From Pseudomonas mosselii (GTDB lineage: Bacteria > Pseudomonadota > Gammaproteobacteria > Pseudomonadales > Pseudomonadaceae), in contig NZ_CP081966.1 of assembly GCF_019823065.1 (NCBI RefSeq), positions 6,045,501 to 6,109,500 of the forward strand: 64,000 nucleotides of DNA, in the 5' to 3' direction. The notes under the pieces were generated by a model. That model worked only from the letters and a program-made list of their open reading frames with translations, had not been told where the DNA came from and did no database searches. This document shows, piece by piece, positions 20,272 to 30,888 of the stretch (positions are counted from its first letter, which is position 1; each line of letters opens with the position of its first letter). The translations under genes were made by a program, and so were the position numbers.

Positions 20272-21531
20272 TTACTTGCGCTTCATCGACAGGAAGAACT
20301 CATCGTTGGTCTTGGTCTGCTTGAGCTTGTCGACCAGGAACTCGATGGCGGCGATCTCGTCCATCGGGTGCAGCAACTTGCGCAGGATCCACATGCGCTG
20401 CAGTTCGTCGTCGGCGGTCAGCAGCTCTTCGCGACGGGTACCGGACTTGTTGATGTTGATGGCCGGGAACACACGCTTCTCGGCAATACGACGGTCCAGG
20501 GGCAGCTCCATGTTGCCGGTACCCTTGAACTCTTCGTAGATCACTTCGTCCATCTTCGAGCCGGTCTCGACCAGCGCGGTGGCGATGATGGTCAGCGAAC
20601 CGCCTTCCTCGATGTTACGCGCGGCACCGAAGAAACGCTTCGGCTTCTCCAGGGCGTGGGCGTCGACACCACCGGTCAGCACCTTGCCGGAGCTCGGGAT
20701 CACGGTGTTGTAGGCACGGGCCAGACGGGTGATCGAATCGAGCAGGATGACCACGTCCTTCTTGTGCTCGACCAGGCGCTTGGCCTTCTCGATGACCATT
20801 TCGGCGACCTGCACGTGGCGGGTCGGCGGCTCGTCAAAGGTCGAGGCGACCACTTCGCCGCGCACGGTGCGCTGCATCTCGGTCACTTCTTCCGGGCGCT
20901 CGTCGATCAGCAGGACGATCAGGTGGCACTCGGGGTTGTTACGGGTGATGTTGGCCGCGATGTTCTGCAGCATGATGGTCTTGCCCGCTTTCGGCGGGGC
21001 GACGATCAGGCCGCGCTGGCCTTTGCCGATCGGGGCGCACAGGTCGATGACGCGACCGGTGAGGTCTTCGGTGGAACCGTTGCCGGCTTCCATCTTCAGG
21101 CGCTTGTTGGGGAACAGCGGCGTCAGGTTTTCGAAGAGAATCTTGTTCTTCGCGTTCTCCGGACGGTCGAAGTTGATGGTATCGACCTTCAGCAGCGCGA
21201 AGTAACGCTCGCCTTCCTTCGGTGGACGGATCTTGCCGACGATGGTGTCGCCGGTGCGCAGGTTGAAGCGACGGATCTGGCTGGGCGAAACGTAGATGTC
21301 GTCAGGGCCGGCCAGGTAAGAGGCATCCGCCGAACGCAGGAAACCGAAACCATCCTGGAGAATCTCCAGCACGCCGTCACCCGAGATCTCTTCGCCGCTT
21401 TTCGCATGCTTTTTCAGCAGGGCGAAAATCACGTCCTGTTTGCGCGAACGGGCCATGTTTTCGATGCCCATCTGTTCGGCCATTTCCAAAAGATCGGTAA
21501 TCGGCTTTTGCTTGAGTTCTGTCAGGTTCAT
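20272..21531 (-). CDS. rho: Transcription termination factor Rho
   Basis: Hexameric RNA helicase that ends transcription, 419 aa, full length. The N-terminal helix bundle ([20 protein letters not shown]), the RNA-binding cold-shock-like domain ([20 protein letters not shown]) and the ATPase domain with Walker A APPKAGKT and the downstream [15 protein letters not shown] are all present. No clear Shine-Dalgarno precedes the ATG (the bases before it are CACTCCCCTT). The upstream leader is long. Confidence 0.98.
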   Translation of the reverse strand: MNLTELKQKPITDLLEMAEQMGIENMARSRKQDVIFALLKKHAKSGEEISGDGVLEILQDGFGFLRSADASYLAGPDDIYVSPSQIRRFNLRTGDTIVGKIRPPKEGERYFALLKVDTINFDRPENAKNKILFENLTPLFPNKRLKMEAGNGSTEDLTGRVIDLCAPIGKGQRGLIVAPPKAGKTIMLQNIAANITRNNPECHLIVLLIDERPEEVTEMQRTVRGEVVASTFDEPPTRHVQVAEMVIEKAKRLVEHKKDVVILLDSITRLARAYNTVIPSSGKVLTGGVDAHALEKPKRFFGAARNIEEGGSLTIIATALVETGSKMDEVIYEEFKGTGNMELPLDRRIAEKRVFPAININKSGTRREELLTADDELQRMWILRKLLHPMDEIAAIEFLVDKLKQTKTNDEFFLSMKRK

Positions 21532-21840
21532 AAGGGGAGTGACGTAATCATGTAAGGAAGGGAGAAATTAAGCGTTGGCTTAATGAGGCCGCGCCGCTAG
21601 ATGGCGACAGGATCGCGTACTGATTCGAATTAGGGATGCTTCGGCGACGGCGTGCAGAGGGCACTGGAGAAGCAGTGCGAGGCCGAATGTAACACTTGCT
21701 TTTTTCGACGTCTAGTGGTTTTGGCCACCGATTTCCGGGGCTATCCGCCTGGATGGGCGCAATAGCGAGGCTCGCCGGCCCTCACGGAAAATGCCTACAG
21801 CAGATAAAGAAAAGCCCCGCATTTGCGGGGCTTCATCACA
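21532..21840. other. Leader region of rho
   Basis: The 309 bp between rho and trxA hold no gene. The right end is the trxA terminator (21807-21833). The rest is the rho promoter and leader; rho is known to be autoregulated by attenuation in other bacteria, and a long leader here would suit that. Confidence 0.55.
21807..21833 (-). terminator. Terminator of trxA
   Basis: Stem AAGCCCCGC/GCGGGGCTT with an ATTT loop and, on the minus strand, a T-rich tail. It begins 8 bp beyond the trxA stop. Confidence 0.92.
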
Positions 21841-22170
21841 TCACAGGCTGGCGTCGAGGAACGCCTTGAGCTGCGATTTGGACAGCGCGCCGACCTTGGT
21901 CGCCTCGACGTTGCCGTTCTTGAACAGCATCAGCGTCGGGATGCCACGCACGCCGTGCTTGGCCGGGGTATCGGCGTTTTCGTCGATGTTCAGCTTGGCG
22001 ATGGTCACCTTGCCCTTGTATTCAGTGGCGATGTCGTCCAGTACCGGAGCGATCATCTTGCATGGGCCGCACCATTCAGCCCAGTAGTCGACCAGCACCG
22101 CGCCTTCAGCCTTGAGTACGTCGGCTTCGAAGCTGGCGTCGGTGACATGTTTGATAAGATCGCTGCTCAT
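21841..22170 (-). CDS. trxA: Thioredoxin TrxA
   Basis: Thioredoxin of 109 aa from the ATG at 22170 ([20 protein letters not shown]); the frame continues upstream without homology. The active site is WCGPC in [20 protein letters not shown]. The conserved cis-proline loop is [14 protein letters not shown]. It lies upstream of rho, as in many gammaproteobacteria, and is divergent from ppx. Confidence 0.97.
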   Translation of the reverse strand: MSSDLIKHVTDASFEADVLKAEGAVLVDYWAEWCGPCKMIAPVLDDIATEYKGKVTIAKLNIDENADTPAKHGVRGIPTLMLFKNGNVEATKVGALSKSQLKAFLDASL

Positions 22171-22413
22171 GGATATCTCCAGGTCGTAAGCACAAAAAAC
22201 GTTGCCCATCATAGCCGCACCCAGGCGCGACAGGAAGCCACGGACGATTGAGTCTAACTATAGTTGTGCAAGACGCCACGAATCGAAACTGTCATGTCAC
22301 GGTCATAACATTGCTATGACATTGCCATGCATCAAGCCTTGCCGTGCCGCTCGTTGGCGTATGCCCGCGATCGTGGCACGATTGCCGGGTTAACGACCGA
22401 GAACCTCCAGACC

Positions 22414-23916
22414 ATGCCGCAAACCACCGCGAAGAACCTGTCTCTGATTGCCGCCATCGACCTGGGCTCCAACAGCTTCCACATGGTCGTGGCCAAGGCC
22501 CATCACACGGAAATCCGCATCCTCGAAAGGCTTGGAGAAAAGGTTCAGCTCGCCGCCGGCATCGACGATGAGCGCAAGCTCAGCGAAGAAGCCATGCAAC
22601 GCGGCCTGGAATGCCTCAAGCGCTTCGCCCAGCTGATCAACGGCATGCCCCAGGGCTCGGTGCGCATCGTCGGCACCAACGCCCTGCGCGAAGCGCGCAA
22701 CCGCAACGAATTCATCCTGCGCGCCGAAGCCATCCTCGGCCACCCGGTCGAGGTCATCTCCGGCCGCGAAGAAGCGCGCCTGATCTACCTGGGCGTGTCC
22801 CACACCCTGGCCGATACCCCCGGCAAGCGCCTGGTCGCCGACATCGGCGGCGGCAGCACCGAGTTCATCATCGGCCAGCGTTTCGAGCCGCTGCTACGCG
22901 AAAGCCTGCAGATGGGCTGCGTGAGCTTCACCCAGCGCTACTTCCGCGACGGCAAGATCACCCCGGCGCGCTACGCCCAGGCCTACACCGCCGCGCGCCT
23001 GGAGCTGATGAGCATCGAGAACGCCCTGCACCGCCTGACGTGGGACGAGGCCATCGGCTCGTCCGGGACCATCCGCGCCATCGCCGCGGCGATCAAGGCC
23101 ATCGGCCAGGGCAGCGGCGAGGTCAACGCCGAGGGGCTGGCGGCGGTCAAACGCAAGTTGTTCAAGCTCGGCGAGACCGACAAGATCGACTTCGAAGGGG
23201 TCAAGCCCGATCGGCGGACCATCTTCCCGGCGGGCCTGGCCATCCTCGAGGCGATCTTCGACGCCCTCGAGCTGCAGCGCATGGACCACTGCGACGGCGC
23301 CTTGCGCGAAGGCGTGCTGTTCGACCTGCTGGGCCGCCATCACCACGAGGACGTGCGTGAACGCACCCTGAACTCGCTGATGGAGCGCTACCACGTCGAC
23401 CAGGGCCAGGCCGCGCGCGTGGAGCGCAAGGCGCTGCACGCCTTCGACCAAGTGGCCGCAGCATGGGACCTGGAGGAGGGCAACTGGCGCGATCTGCTGG
23501 GATGGGCGGCGAAAATCCATGAAATCGGGCTGGATATTGCCCACTATCACTACCACAAGCACGGCGCCTACCTGATCGAGCACTCGGACCTGTCGGGCTT
23601 TTCTCGCGAAGACCAGCAGATGATGGCCCTGCTGGTGCGTGGCCACCGCCGCAACATTCCCAAGGACAAGTTTGCCGAGTTCGGCGACGAAGGCGTCAAG
23701 CTGATCCGCCTGTGCGTACTGCTGCGCTTCGCCATTCTGTTCCACCATATCCGCGGCACCCAGCAGATGCCCAAAGTGGAGCTGCAAGCCGGCGACAACA
23801 GCCTGGAGGTGGTCTTCCCGGGCGGCTGGCTGGAGCAGAACCAGCTGACCCAGGCCGATTTCGCCAACGAGGCGGAGTGGCTGGCGCGGGTCAATTTCGT
23901 GCTTAGCGTGCGCTGA
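22414..23916 (+). CDS. ppx: Exopolyphosphatase Ppx
   Basis: Enzyme of 500 aa that degrades polyphosphate from its ends. The ATG at 22414 gives [20 protein letters not shown], followed by the actin-like phosphate loop SFHMVVAK. The second phosphate motif is [14 protein letters not shown]. The C-terminal HD-like domain carries [20 protein letters not shown]. The frame is open from 22327 but the upstream part has no family sequence. It is convergent with ppk, the opposing enzyme. Confidence 0.95.
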   Translation: MPQTTAKNLSLIAAIDLGSNSFHMVVAKAHHTEIRILERLGEKVQLAAGIDDERKLSEEAMQRGLECLKRFAQLINGMPQGSVRIVGTNALREARNRNEFILRAEAILGHPVEVISGREEARLIYLGVSHTLADTPGKRLVADIGGGSTEFIIGQRFEPLLRESLQMGCVSFTQRYFRDGKITPARYAQAYTAARLELMSIENALHRLTWDEAIGSSGTIRAIAAAIKAIGQGSGEVNAEGLAAVKRKLFKLGETDKIDFEGVKPDRRTIFPAGLAILEAIFDALELQRMDHCDGALREGVLFDLLGRHHHEDVRERTLNSLMERYHVDQGQAARVERKALHAFDQVAAAWDLEEGNWRDLLGWAAKIHEIGLDIAHYHYHKHGAYLIEHSDLSGFSREDQQMMALLVRGHRRNIPKDKFAEFGDEGVKLIRLCVLLRFAILFHHIRGTQQMPKVELQAGDNSLEVVFPGGWLEQNQLTQADFANEAEWLARVNFVLSVR

Positions 23917-23924
23917 AAGTCCAT

Positions 23925-23945
23925 GGGGGCGCGTTGCGCCCCTTT
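23925..23945 (+). terminator. Terminator of ppx
   Basis: Stem GGGGCGC/GCGCCCC with a GTT loop and a TTT tail, 9 bp after the ppx stop. It merges into the following REP arm. Confidence 0.75.
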
Positions 23946-24013
23946 CGCGACACAAGGCCGTTCCCACAGGGAAATGCGATCACCTGTGGGAGCGGCCTTG
24001 TGTCGCGAAAGGG
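23940..24013. repeat. Inverted REP pair between ppx and ppk
   Basis: Arms 23940-23970 and 23983-24013 are inverted with one mismatch around a 12-bp loop. They match the REP pair upstream of lsfA in sequence. Confidence 0.88.
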
Positions 24014-24027
24014 CCGCAAAGCGGCCC
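24008..24027 (-). terminator. Terminator of ppk
   Basis: On the minus strand, stem GGGCCGC/GCGGCCC with a TTT loop is followed by TTT. It lies 12 bp after the ppk stop. Confidence 0.7.
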
Positions 24028-24038
24028 TAGCAATCCAA

Positions 24039-26279
24039 CTAGCGTACGTTGAGCACCGGATTGCTCAGCCGCTCCAGCAGCGTCGACTGGGCACTGCGCG
24101 GGTTCTGGTTGCCGGTCGGCGTGCTGCGCACGTAGCGCCCGTCCGGCTGCAGGGTCCAGGCCTGGGTGTTGTCGGTCAGGTACCCCTCCAGCTCCTTCTT
24201 CACCCGCAGCAGCAGCTTCTTGCCCTCCACCGGGAAGCAGGTCTCGACGCGCTTGTCGAGGTTGCGCTCCATCCAGTCGGCACTGGACAGGTAGATCTGC
24301 TCCTCGCCGCCGTTGAGGAAGTAGAACACCCGGGTGTGCTCGAGGAAGCGGCCAATGATCGAGCGCACATGGATGTTGTGCGATACCCCCGGGATGCCCG
24401 GGCGCAGGCAGCACATGCCGCGCACCACCAGGTCGATGCGCACGCCCGACTGACTGGCCTTGTACAGCGCCTTGATGATCTTCGCGTCGGTCAACGAGTT
24501 GAACTTGGCGATGATGTGCGCCGGCTTGCCTTCCAGGGCGAACTGGGTCTCACGGGCGATCATGTCGAGCATGCCCTTCTTCAGGGTGAAGGGCGCGTGC
24601 AACAGCTTCTTCATGCGCAGGGTCTTGCCCATGCCGATCAGCTGGCTGAACAGCTTGCCGACGTCCTCGGTGAGGGCGTCGTCAGAGGTCAGCAGGCTGT
24701 AGTCGGTGTACAGGCGGGCGTTGCCGGCGTGGTAGTTGCCGGTGCCCAGGTGCGCGTAACGAACGATCTCGCCTTGCTCGCGGCGCAGGATCAGCATCAT
24801 CTTGGCGTGGGTCTTGAAACCGACCACGCCGTAGATCACCACCGCGCCGGCGGCCTGCAGGCGGCTGGCCATCTGCAGGTTGGACTCTTCGTCGAAGCGC
24901 GCGCGCAGTTCGATCACCGCGGTGACCTCCTTGCCGTTACGCGCCGCGTCCACCAAGGCGTCGACGATTTCCGAGTTGGCGCCCGAGCGGTACAGGGTCT
25001 GGCGCACGGCGAGTACGTGCGGGTCCTTGGCGGCCTGGCGCAGCAGGTCGATCACCGGGGTGAACGACTCGAACGGGTGCATCAGCAGCACGTCCTGCTT
25101 GCCGATCACGCTGAAGATGTTGTCGGCGTTCTGCAGCAGCTTGGGGATCGCCGGGGTGAACGGCGTGTACTGCAGCTCCGGGTGGCTGTCGAGGCCAGTG
25201 ATGCTGAAGAGGCGGGTCAGGTTGACCGGACCGTTGACCTGGTACAGCTCGCTCTCGCTCAGGCTGAACTGCTTGAGCAGGTAGTCGGAAAGGTGTTTCG
25301 GGCAGGTGTCGGCCACCTCGAGGCGCACGGCATCGCCGTAGCGGCGCGAGAACAGTTCGCCGCGCAGGGCGCGGGCCAGGTCGTCGACCTCTTCCGAATC
25401 CAGCGCCAGGTCGGCGTTACGGGTCAGGCGGAACTGGTAGCAGCCCTTAACCTTCATGCCCTGGAACAGGTCATCGGCGTGGGCGTGGATCATCGACGAC
25501 AGGAACACATAGTTGTCGCCCGGGCCACCGACCTCTTCCGGCACACGGATGACCCGCGGCAGCAGGCGCGGCGCCGGAATGATCGCCAGGCCCGAGTCGC
25601 GACCGAAGGCATCGACCCCCTCGAGCTCGACGATGAAGTTCAGGCTCTTGTTCACCAGCAGCGGGAACGGGTGGGTCGGGTCGAGGCCGATCGGGGTGAT
25701 GATCGGCGCGATCTCGTCGCGGAAGTAACGGCGCACCCAGGTCTTGAGCTTGGGCGTCCAGTAGCGGCGGCGGATGAAGCGGATGGCGTGCTTCTCCAGC
25801 TCCGGCAGCAGCACGTCGTTGAGGATCGCGTACTGGCGATCCACCTCCAGGTGCACCAGCTCGCTGATGCGCGCCAGCGCCTGGTGCGGCTGCAGGCCGT
25901 CGGCGCCGGCCTGTTCGCGGGCGAAGTTGATCTGCTTCTTCAGGCCCGCCACGCGGATCTCGAAGAACTCGTCGAGGTTGCTGGAGAAGATCAGCAGGAA
26001 CTTCAGGCGCTCAAGCAGCGGGTACGATTCGTCCAGCGCCTGCTCCAGCACGCGGATGTTGAACTGCAGTTGCGAGAGCTCGCGATGAATGTACAGGCTG
26101 CTGTCGTCCAGGCTCGGCACGGCGATCGCAGGGGCCGGCGCAGGCGCGGGTGCCGGGGCGGCTTCGACAACCGCTTCCGGCTCCGCTACCGCTGGCAAAT
26201 CGGGCGGGGTCTGCACCATCTCTTCGGGCACGGCCTGGGCATCCTTGATCTCGACAGGGGTTAGCACTTCGTTATTCAT
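24039..26279 (-). CDS. ppk: Polyphosphate kinase Ppk1
   Basis: Makes polyphosphate from ATP, 746 aa. The first 50 or so residues are a Pro/Ala-rich extension ([15 protein letters not shown]) ahead of the core beginning [20 protein letters not shown]. The catalytic block contains [14 protein letters not shown], whose His corresponds to the phosphorylated histidine, and [19 protein letters not shown]. An AGGAA site precedes the ATG. hemB ends 19 bp upstream on the same strand, so co-transcription is likely. Confidence 0.96.
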   Translation of the reverse strand: MNNEVLTPVEIKDAQAVPEEMVQTPPDLPAVAEPEAVVEAAPAPAPAPAPAIAVPSLDDSSLYIHRELSQLQFNIRVLEQALDESYPLLERLKFLLIFSSNLDEFFEIRVAGLKKQINFAREQAGADGLQPHQALARISELVHLEVDRQYAILNDVLLPELEKHAIRFIRRRYWTPKLKTWVRRYFRDEIAPIITPIGLDPTHPFPLLVNKSLNFIVELEGVDAFGRDSGLAIIPAPRLLPRVIRVPEEVGGPGDNYVFLSSMIHAHADDLFQGMKVKGCYQFRLTRNADLALDSEEVDDLARALRGELFSRRYGDAVRLEVADTCPKHLSDYLLKQFSLSESELYQVNGPVNLTRLFSITGLDSHPELQYTPFTPAIPKLLQNADNIFSVIGKQDVLLMHPFESFTPVIDLLRQAAKDPHVLAVRQTLYRSGANSEIVDALVDAARNGKEVTAVIELRARFDEESNLQMASRLQAAGAVVIYGVVGFKTHAKMMLILRREQGEIVRYAHLGTGNYHAGNARLYTDYSLLTSDDALTEDVGKLFSQLIGMGKTLRMKKLLHAPFTLKKGMLDMIARETQFALEGKPAHIIAKFNSLTDAKIIKALYKASQSGVRIDLVVRGMCCLRPGIPGVSHNIHVRSIIGRFLEHTRVFYFLNGGEEQIYLSSADWMERNLDKRVETCFPVEGKKLLLRVKKELEGYLTDNTQAWTLQPDGRYVRSTPTGNQNPRSAQSTLLERLSNPVLNVR

Positions 26280-26298
26280 CTGACGTTCCTGGAGGGCG

Positions 26299-27348
<1,050 letters not shown>

Positions 27349-27516
27349 TTATAAGCGGCCATTATGACGCCTGTGTTACATCCTTGGGCAACCCTGCGAC
27401 TTGTGGCCGCAGCCATTGTCGTTGCAGGGAATCTTCACGTCGAGACACATTTGGACACTTTCCCCAACGCGCCCGAAGGGGTAGGCTGCGCGTTCATTTC
27501 GCCAGCACGCCAGAAA

Positions 27517-28161
27517 ATGCTTCAACAATTCCTGAACGATTTCGGCTACTTTGCCCTTTTTCTCGGCACGTTCTTCGAGGGCGAGACCATCCTGGTGCTC
27601 GCGGGCTTTCTTGCGTTCCGCGAATACATGGACATCAAGCTGGTGGTCTTGGTGGCCTTCTGCGGCAGCTACGCCGGTGACCAGCTGTGGTACTTCATGG
27701 GCCGCCGCCACGGGCGCAAGATCCTCGCCCGCAAGCCGCGCTGGCAGGCCATGGGTGACCGAGCACTGGAGCACATCCGCCGCCATCCGGATATCTGGGT
27801 GCTGAGTTTCCGTTTCGTCTACGGCCTGCGCACGGTAATGCCGGTGGCCATCGGCCTGTCCGGCTACCCGCCGCGCCGCTACCTGCTGCTCAACGGCATC
27901 GGTGCCGCGGTGTGGGCCCTGGCCCTGGGCCTGGCCGCCTACCACTTCGGCGCCATTCTCGAAGGCATGCTCGGCAGCATCAAGAAATACGAGCTATGGG
28001 TGCTCGGCGGCCTGCTGGTGCTGGGCCTGCTGCTCTGGCTGCGCCGGCGTTTTCGCAACATCCGCGCCGAGCGCCGCGCGGCGGCAGAGGGCCAGGCCGC
28101 CGAGGCTGAGCAGGCTGTAAACCAGGAGCAGCAACCAGAACACGGGCGTGACCAGCACTAA
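27517..28161 (+). CDS. DedA-family membrane protein
   Basis: Inner membrane protein of 214 aa from the ATG at 27517 (MLQQFLNDFGYFALFLGTFF). The frame is open from 27364 but without membrane-like sequence. Family features are FFEGETILVLAGFLAF and the loop FRFVYGLRTVMPVAIGLSGY. DedA proteins act in lipid transport and membrane homeostasis. The C-terminal 45 residues form a charged Arg/Glu-rich tail, and the last 168 bp overlap the 3' end of the opposite-strand gene. Confidence 0.9.
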   Translation: MLQQFLNDFGYFALFLGTFFEGETILVLAGFLAFREYMDIKLVVLVAFCGSYAGDQLWYFMGRRHGRKILARKPRWQAMGDRALEHIRRHPDIWVLSFRFVYGLRTVMPVAIGLSGYPPRRYLLLNGIGAAVWALALGLAAYHFGAILEGMLGSIKKYELWVLGGLLVLGLLLWLRRRFRNIRAERRAAAEGQAAEAEQAVNQEQQPEHGRDQH

Positions 28162-29289
28162 GCCAAGCGCGCCGGCCAGATACAGCGCCGGCGCATTCGA
28201 CAGCAGCCGCACGATCTCCAGGCGCCCCGCCCACGGCCGGTCCTCCAGCGCCACGCCCAGCACGAACAGCCCGAACGCCATCACCGTCCAGCCCAGCACC
28301 AGGGCCGCGGGCGCCACGTGCTCCGCCACCTCCATCAGATAACTGCCCAGCGCCACGTAGACCGCGAACTGCACGGTGACGTAAAGCTGCTGCGCGCCGC
28401 CCAGGGGGATCGCGAACTTGCGAAACGCCGCCAGGTCCTGCTTGGGCTGTGGATCAGCGGCGGCCACATCCGCCGGGCGCCAGCCAGTGGGCATGAACCA
28501 GATGCGCAGCTTGTCCCACCAACTGCCGGCGCGACGAGCGTCGTGCCAGAGCTGGGCGTAGAACTGCACGTTGGCCCACAGCGGGTTCCAGCTGGCCAGC
28601 GGCGTGGTTACTCCGAAGATCACAGGCTCGCGTTCGTCCTCCTCCTGGAAGGTGCCGAACAACCGGTCCCAGATTATGAACACGCCGCCGTAGTTGCGAT
28701 CCAAGTACAAAGGATTCTGCGCATGGTGGACGCGATGGTTGGACGGCGTGATGAAGATCCACTCCAGCCAGCCCAGCTTGGGCACATGGCGGGTGTGCAC
28801 CCAGAACTGGTACAGCAGGTTCAGCGACGCCACGGTGATGAACACCAGGGGCGGCACGCCCAGCAGCGCCAGCGGCAGGTAGAAGATCCAGGAGAACAGG
28901 AAGCCGCTGCTGGTCTGGCGCAGGGCGGTGGTCAGGTTGTACTCCTCGCTCTGGTGATGCACCGAGTGCGCGGCCCACAAGACGTTGCGCTCATGGCCCA
29001 GGCGGTGCAGCCAGTAGTAGCAGAGGTCGTAGAGCACGAAGGCGACCACCCACACCCACCAGGCATCGGCCGGCAGCCGCAGCCAAGCCACGTGTTCCCA
29101 GGCCAGGGCATAGGTGACCAGCCCCACCCCTTTGGTCAGCAACCCGGTGCTGGTGGACAGCGCGCCGGTGCTCAGGCTGTTGATCGAGTCGGCGAGCTGG
29201 TAATTGCGCCGGCCGCGCACGCGGTCGGCGATCAGCTCCACCGCGATCAGCACGAAGAAGAACGGCACGGCCAGCAGAATCAGGTCCAT
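27994..29289 (-). CDS. Sterol desaturase/fatty acid hydroxylase family protein
   Basis: Membrane di-iron enzyme of 431 aa from the ATG at 29289 (MDLILLAVPFFFVLIAVELI). The His clusters are HRLGH, HSVHH and HRVHH, the set that binds two irons in this family. The C-terminal part adds about four further membrane spans beyond the catalytic half. The substrate is not known for Pseudomonas members. The 3' end overlaps the dedA 3' end by 168 bp. Confidence 0.88.
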   Translation of the reverse strand: MDLILLAVPFFFVLIAVELIADRVRGRRNYQLADSINSLSTGALSTSTGLLTKGVGLVTYALAWEHVAWLRLPADAWWVWVVAFVLYDLCYYWLHRLGHERNVLWAAHSVHHQSEEYNLTTALRQTSSGFLFSWIFYLPLALLGVPPLVFITVASLNLLYQFWVHTRHVPKLGWLEWIFITPSNHRVHHAQNPLYLDRNYGGVFIIWDRLFGTFQEEDEREPVIFGVTTPLASWNPLWANVQFYAQLWHDARRAGSWWDKLRIWFMPTGWRPADVAAADPQPKQDLAAFRKFAIPLGGAQQLYVTVQFAVYVALGSYLMEVAEHVAPAALVLGWTVMAFGLFVLGVALEDRPWAGRLEIVRLLSNAPALYLAGALGLVLVTPVFWLLLLVYSLLSLGGLALCRRAALGADVAKTPAQPEQQAQHQQAAEHP

Positions 29290-29402
29290 GAACGGCCACC
29301 TCCAAGGTTGTCCACGAAGATTAGGCCCGCCGAAGGGCAAATCCCATGGCTACATCTGCCAAACTAGAGGACATTTAGCGCCTCGACACTGGAGTATTGA
29401 GC

Positions 29403-30068
29403 ATGACAAAAAAAGTTGCGGTGATTCTGTCCGGTTGCGGCGTGTACGACGGCGCCGAGATCCACGAAAGCGTGATCACCCTGCTGCGCCTGGACCAGCG
29501 TGGCGCCCAGGTGCAGTGCTTCGCGCCGAACATCGCGCAGATGCATGTGATCGACCACCTGACCGGGGAAGAGATGCCCGAATCGCGCAATGTGCTGGTG
29601 GAGTCGGCGCGCATTGCCCGTGGCGAGGTGAAGGACATTCGCGAAGCCAAAGCCGAAGACTTCGACGCCCTGATCGTTCCAGGCGGCTTCGGCGCGGCCA
29701 AGAATCTCTCCAACTTTGCCGTCGAAGGCGACAAGTGCAGCGTGCAGCCAGATGTGCTGGCCCTGGCCGAGGCCTTCGCCGAGGCGGGCAAGCCCGTTGG
29801 CCTGATCTGCATCTCGCCGGCCCTTGCGGCGAAGATCTACGGGCCGGGCGTGGTCTGCACCATCGGCAACGACGCCAGCACCAGCGCGGCGGTGGTGAAG
29901 ATGGGCGGCACCCATGAGGAGTGCGATGTGCACGACATTGTCGAGGATACCCAGCGCAAGCTGGTGACCACGCCGGCGTACATGCTGGCCAAGTCGATCA
30001 GCGAGGCGGCCGGTGGTATCTACAAGCTGGTGGATCGGGTGCTGGAGCTGACCCACGAGAACGACTGA
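29403..30068 (+). CDS. elbB: Isoprenoid biosynthesis glyoxalase ElbB
   Basis: DJ-1/PfpI-like protein, 221 aa, of the ElbB family. I chose the ATG at 29403 over the in-frame TTG at 29397 because GGAG lies 8 nt before it. Motifs are LSGCGVYDGAEIHESVITLL at the N-terminus and ALIVPGGFGAAKNLSNFA. The nucleophile region is GLICISPAL with Cys. E. coli ElbB is a glyoxalase linked to isoprenoid production; its physiological substrate is unsettled. Confidence 0.93.
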   Translation: MTKKVAVILSGCGVYDGAEIHESVITLLRLDQRGAQVQCFAPNIAQMHVIDHLTGEEMPESRNVLVESARIARGEVKDIREAKAEDFDALIVPGGFGAAKNLSNFAVEGDKCSVQPDVLALAEAFAEAGKPVGLICISPALAAKIYGPGVVCTIGNDASTSAAVVKMGGTHEECDVHDIVEDTQRKLVTTPAYMLAKSISEAAGGIYKLVDRVLELTHEND

Positions 30069-30160
30069 CAGACGCTGGTGCAGGGGCAACTGTCTTGTGC
30101 TACCCGTACCGGCCTCATCGTCGGCTACAGGTAAAGCACAAGCCCATAGCCGCTGCGGTC

Positions 30161-30277
30161 CCTGTGGGAGCGGCCTTGTGTCGCGATGGGCTGCGTAGCC
30201 GCCCCGGCGATTTTGCATGATGCCAAGATCCTGGGGCCGCTACGCGCCCCATCGCGACACAAGGCCGCTCCTACAGG
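30161..30277. repeat. Inverted REP pair after elbB
   Basis: Arms 30161-30190 and 30248-30277 are inverted copies of the local REP with an inner 57-bp spacer that itself contains GC-rich inverted sequence. Confidence 0.85.
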
Positions 30278-30302
30278 CTTGGCGGATGCTTCCGGGATAA
30301 CG

Positions 30303-30755
30303 TCAGGCTTTGGACAGGCGAGTGAGAATGCGGTCCAGCGCATTGGCGAACGCCTGCTTCTCGCGCTCGCCATAGGGCGCCTGGCCACCGCCAACCTGAC
30401 CTTGCTCGCGCAGCTCGGTGAACAGGTTGCGTACCGCCAGGCGCTCGCCCATGTTGCGCTCGTCGAACTCGCGACCGCGCGGATCCAGCGCCGCCACGCC
30501 CTTCTTGATCAGGCGATCGGCCAGCGGCACGTCGCTGCAGATCACCAGCTCGCCGGGCTCGGCGTTCTCCACCAGGTAGTCATCGGCCGCGTCCATGCCG
30601 CTGGGCACCACGATCAGCCGCACGCAGGCGAAGGCCGGCTTGATCTGCGGCTGGCCGGCCACCATCACCACTTCGAGCTTGCGCTTGAGGGCGAACTTGA
30701 CGATCAGGTCCTTGGCCGCCTTGGGGCAGGCGTCGGCATCGATCCATACACGCAT
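30303..30755 (-). CDS. DUF188/YaiI-YqxD family protein
   Basis: Small cytoplasmic protein of 150 aa from the ATG at 30755, starting MRVWIDADACPKAAKDLIVK, the defining motif of the family. The second conserved block is VICSDVPLADRLIKKGVAAL. The frame continues to 31076 through a REP pair, which is clearly not coding. The acidic motif suggests a PIN-like nuclease fold, but the function is unknown. Confidence 0.9.
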   Translation of the reverse strand: MRVWIDADACPKAAKDLIVKFALKRKLEVVMVAGQPQIKPAFACVRLIVVPSGMDAADDYLVENAEPGELVICSDVPLADRLIKKGVAALDPRGREFDERNMGERLAVRNLFTELREQGQVGGGQAPYGEREKQAFANALDRILTRLSKA

Positions 30756-30794
30756 TGCTTTCGTTTCCTCGCATAGCTGGGAGGGCCGCGCCCT

Positions 30795-30864
30795 CCTTTC
30801 GCGACACAAGGCCGCTCCCACAGAGCTGCCAGTATGCCTGTGGAGTGGCCTTACGTCGCGATGG
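30795..30864. repeat. Inverted REP pair between DUF188 gene and FTR1 gene
   Basis: Left arm 30795-30823 and a more diverged right arm 30836-30864. The pair lies in the gap between two leftward genes. Confidence 0.75.
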
Positions 30865-30888
30865 GCCGCATGACGGCCCTGAAGTATC

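Noticed and set aside
23934..26264. A 776-aa plus-strand frame opposite ppk
   Set aside because: It begins inside a REP pair and is the antisense shadow of the well-conserved polyphosphate kinase.
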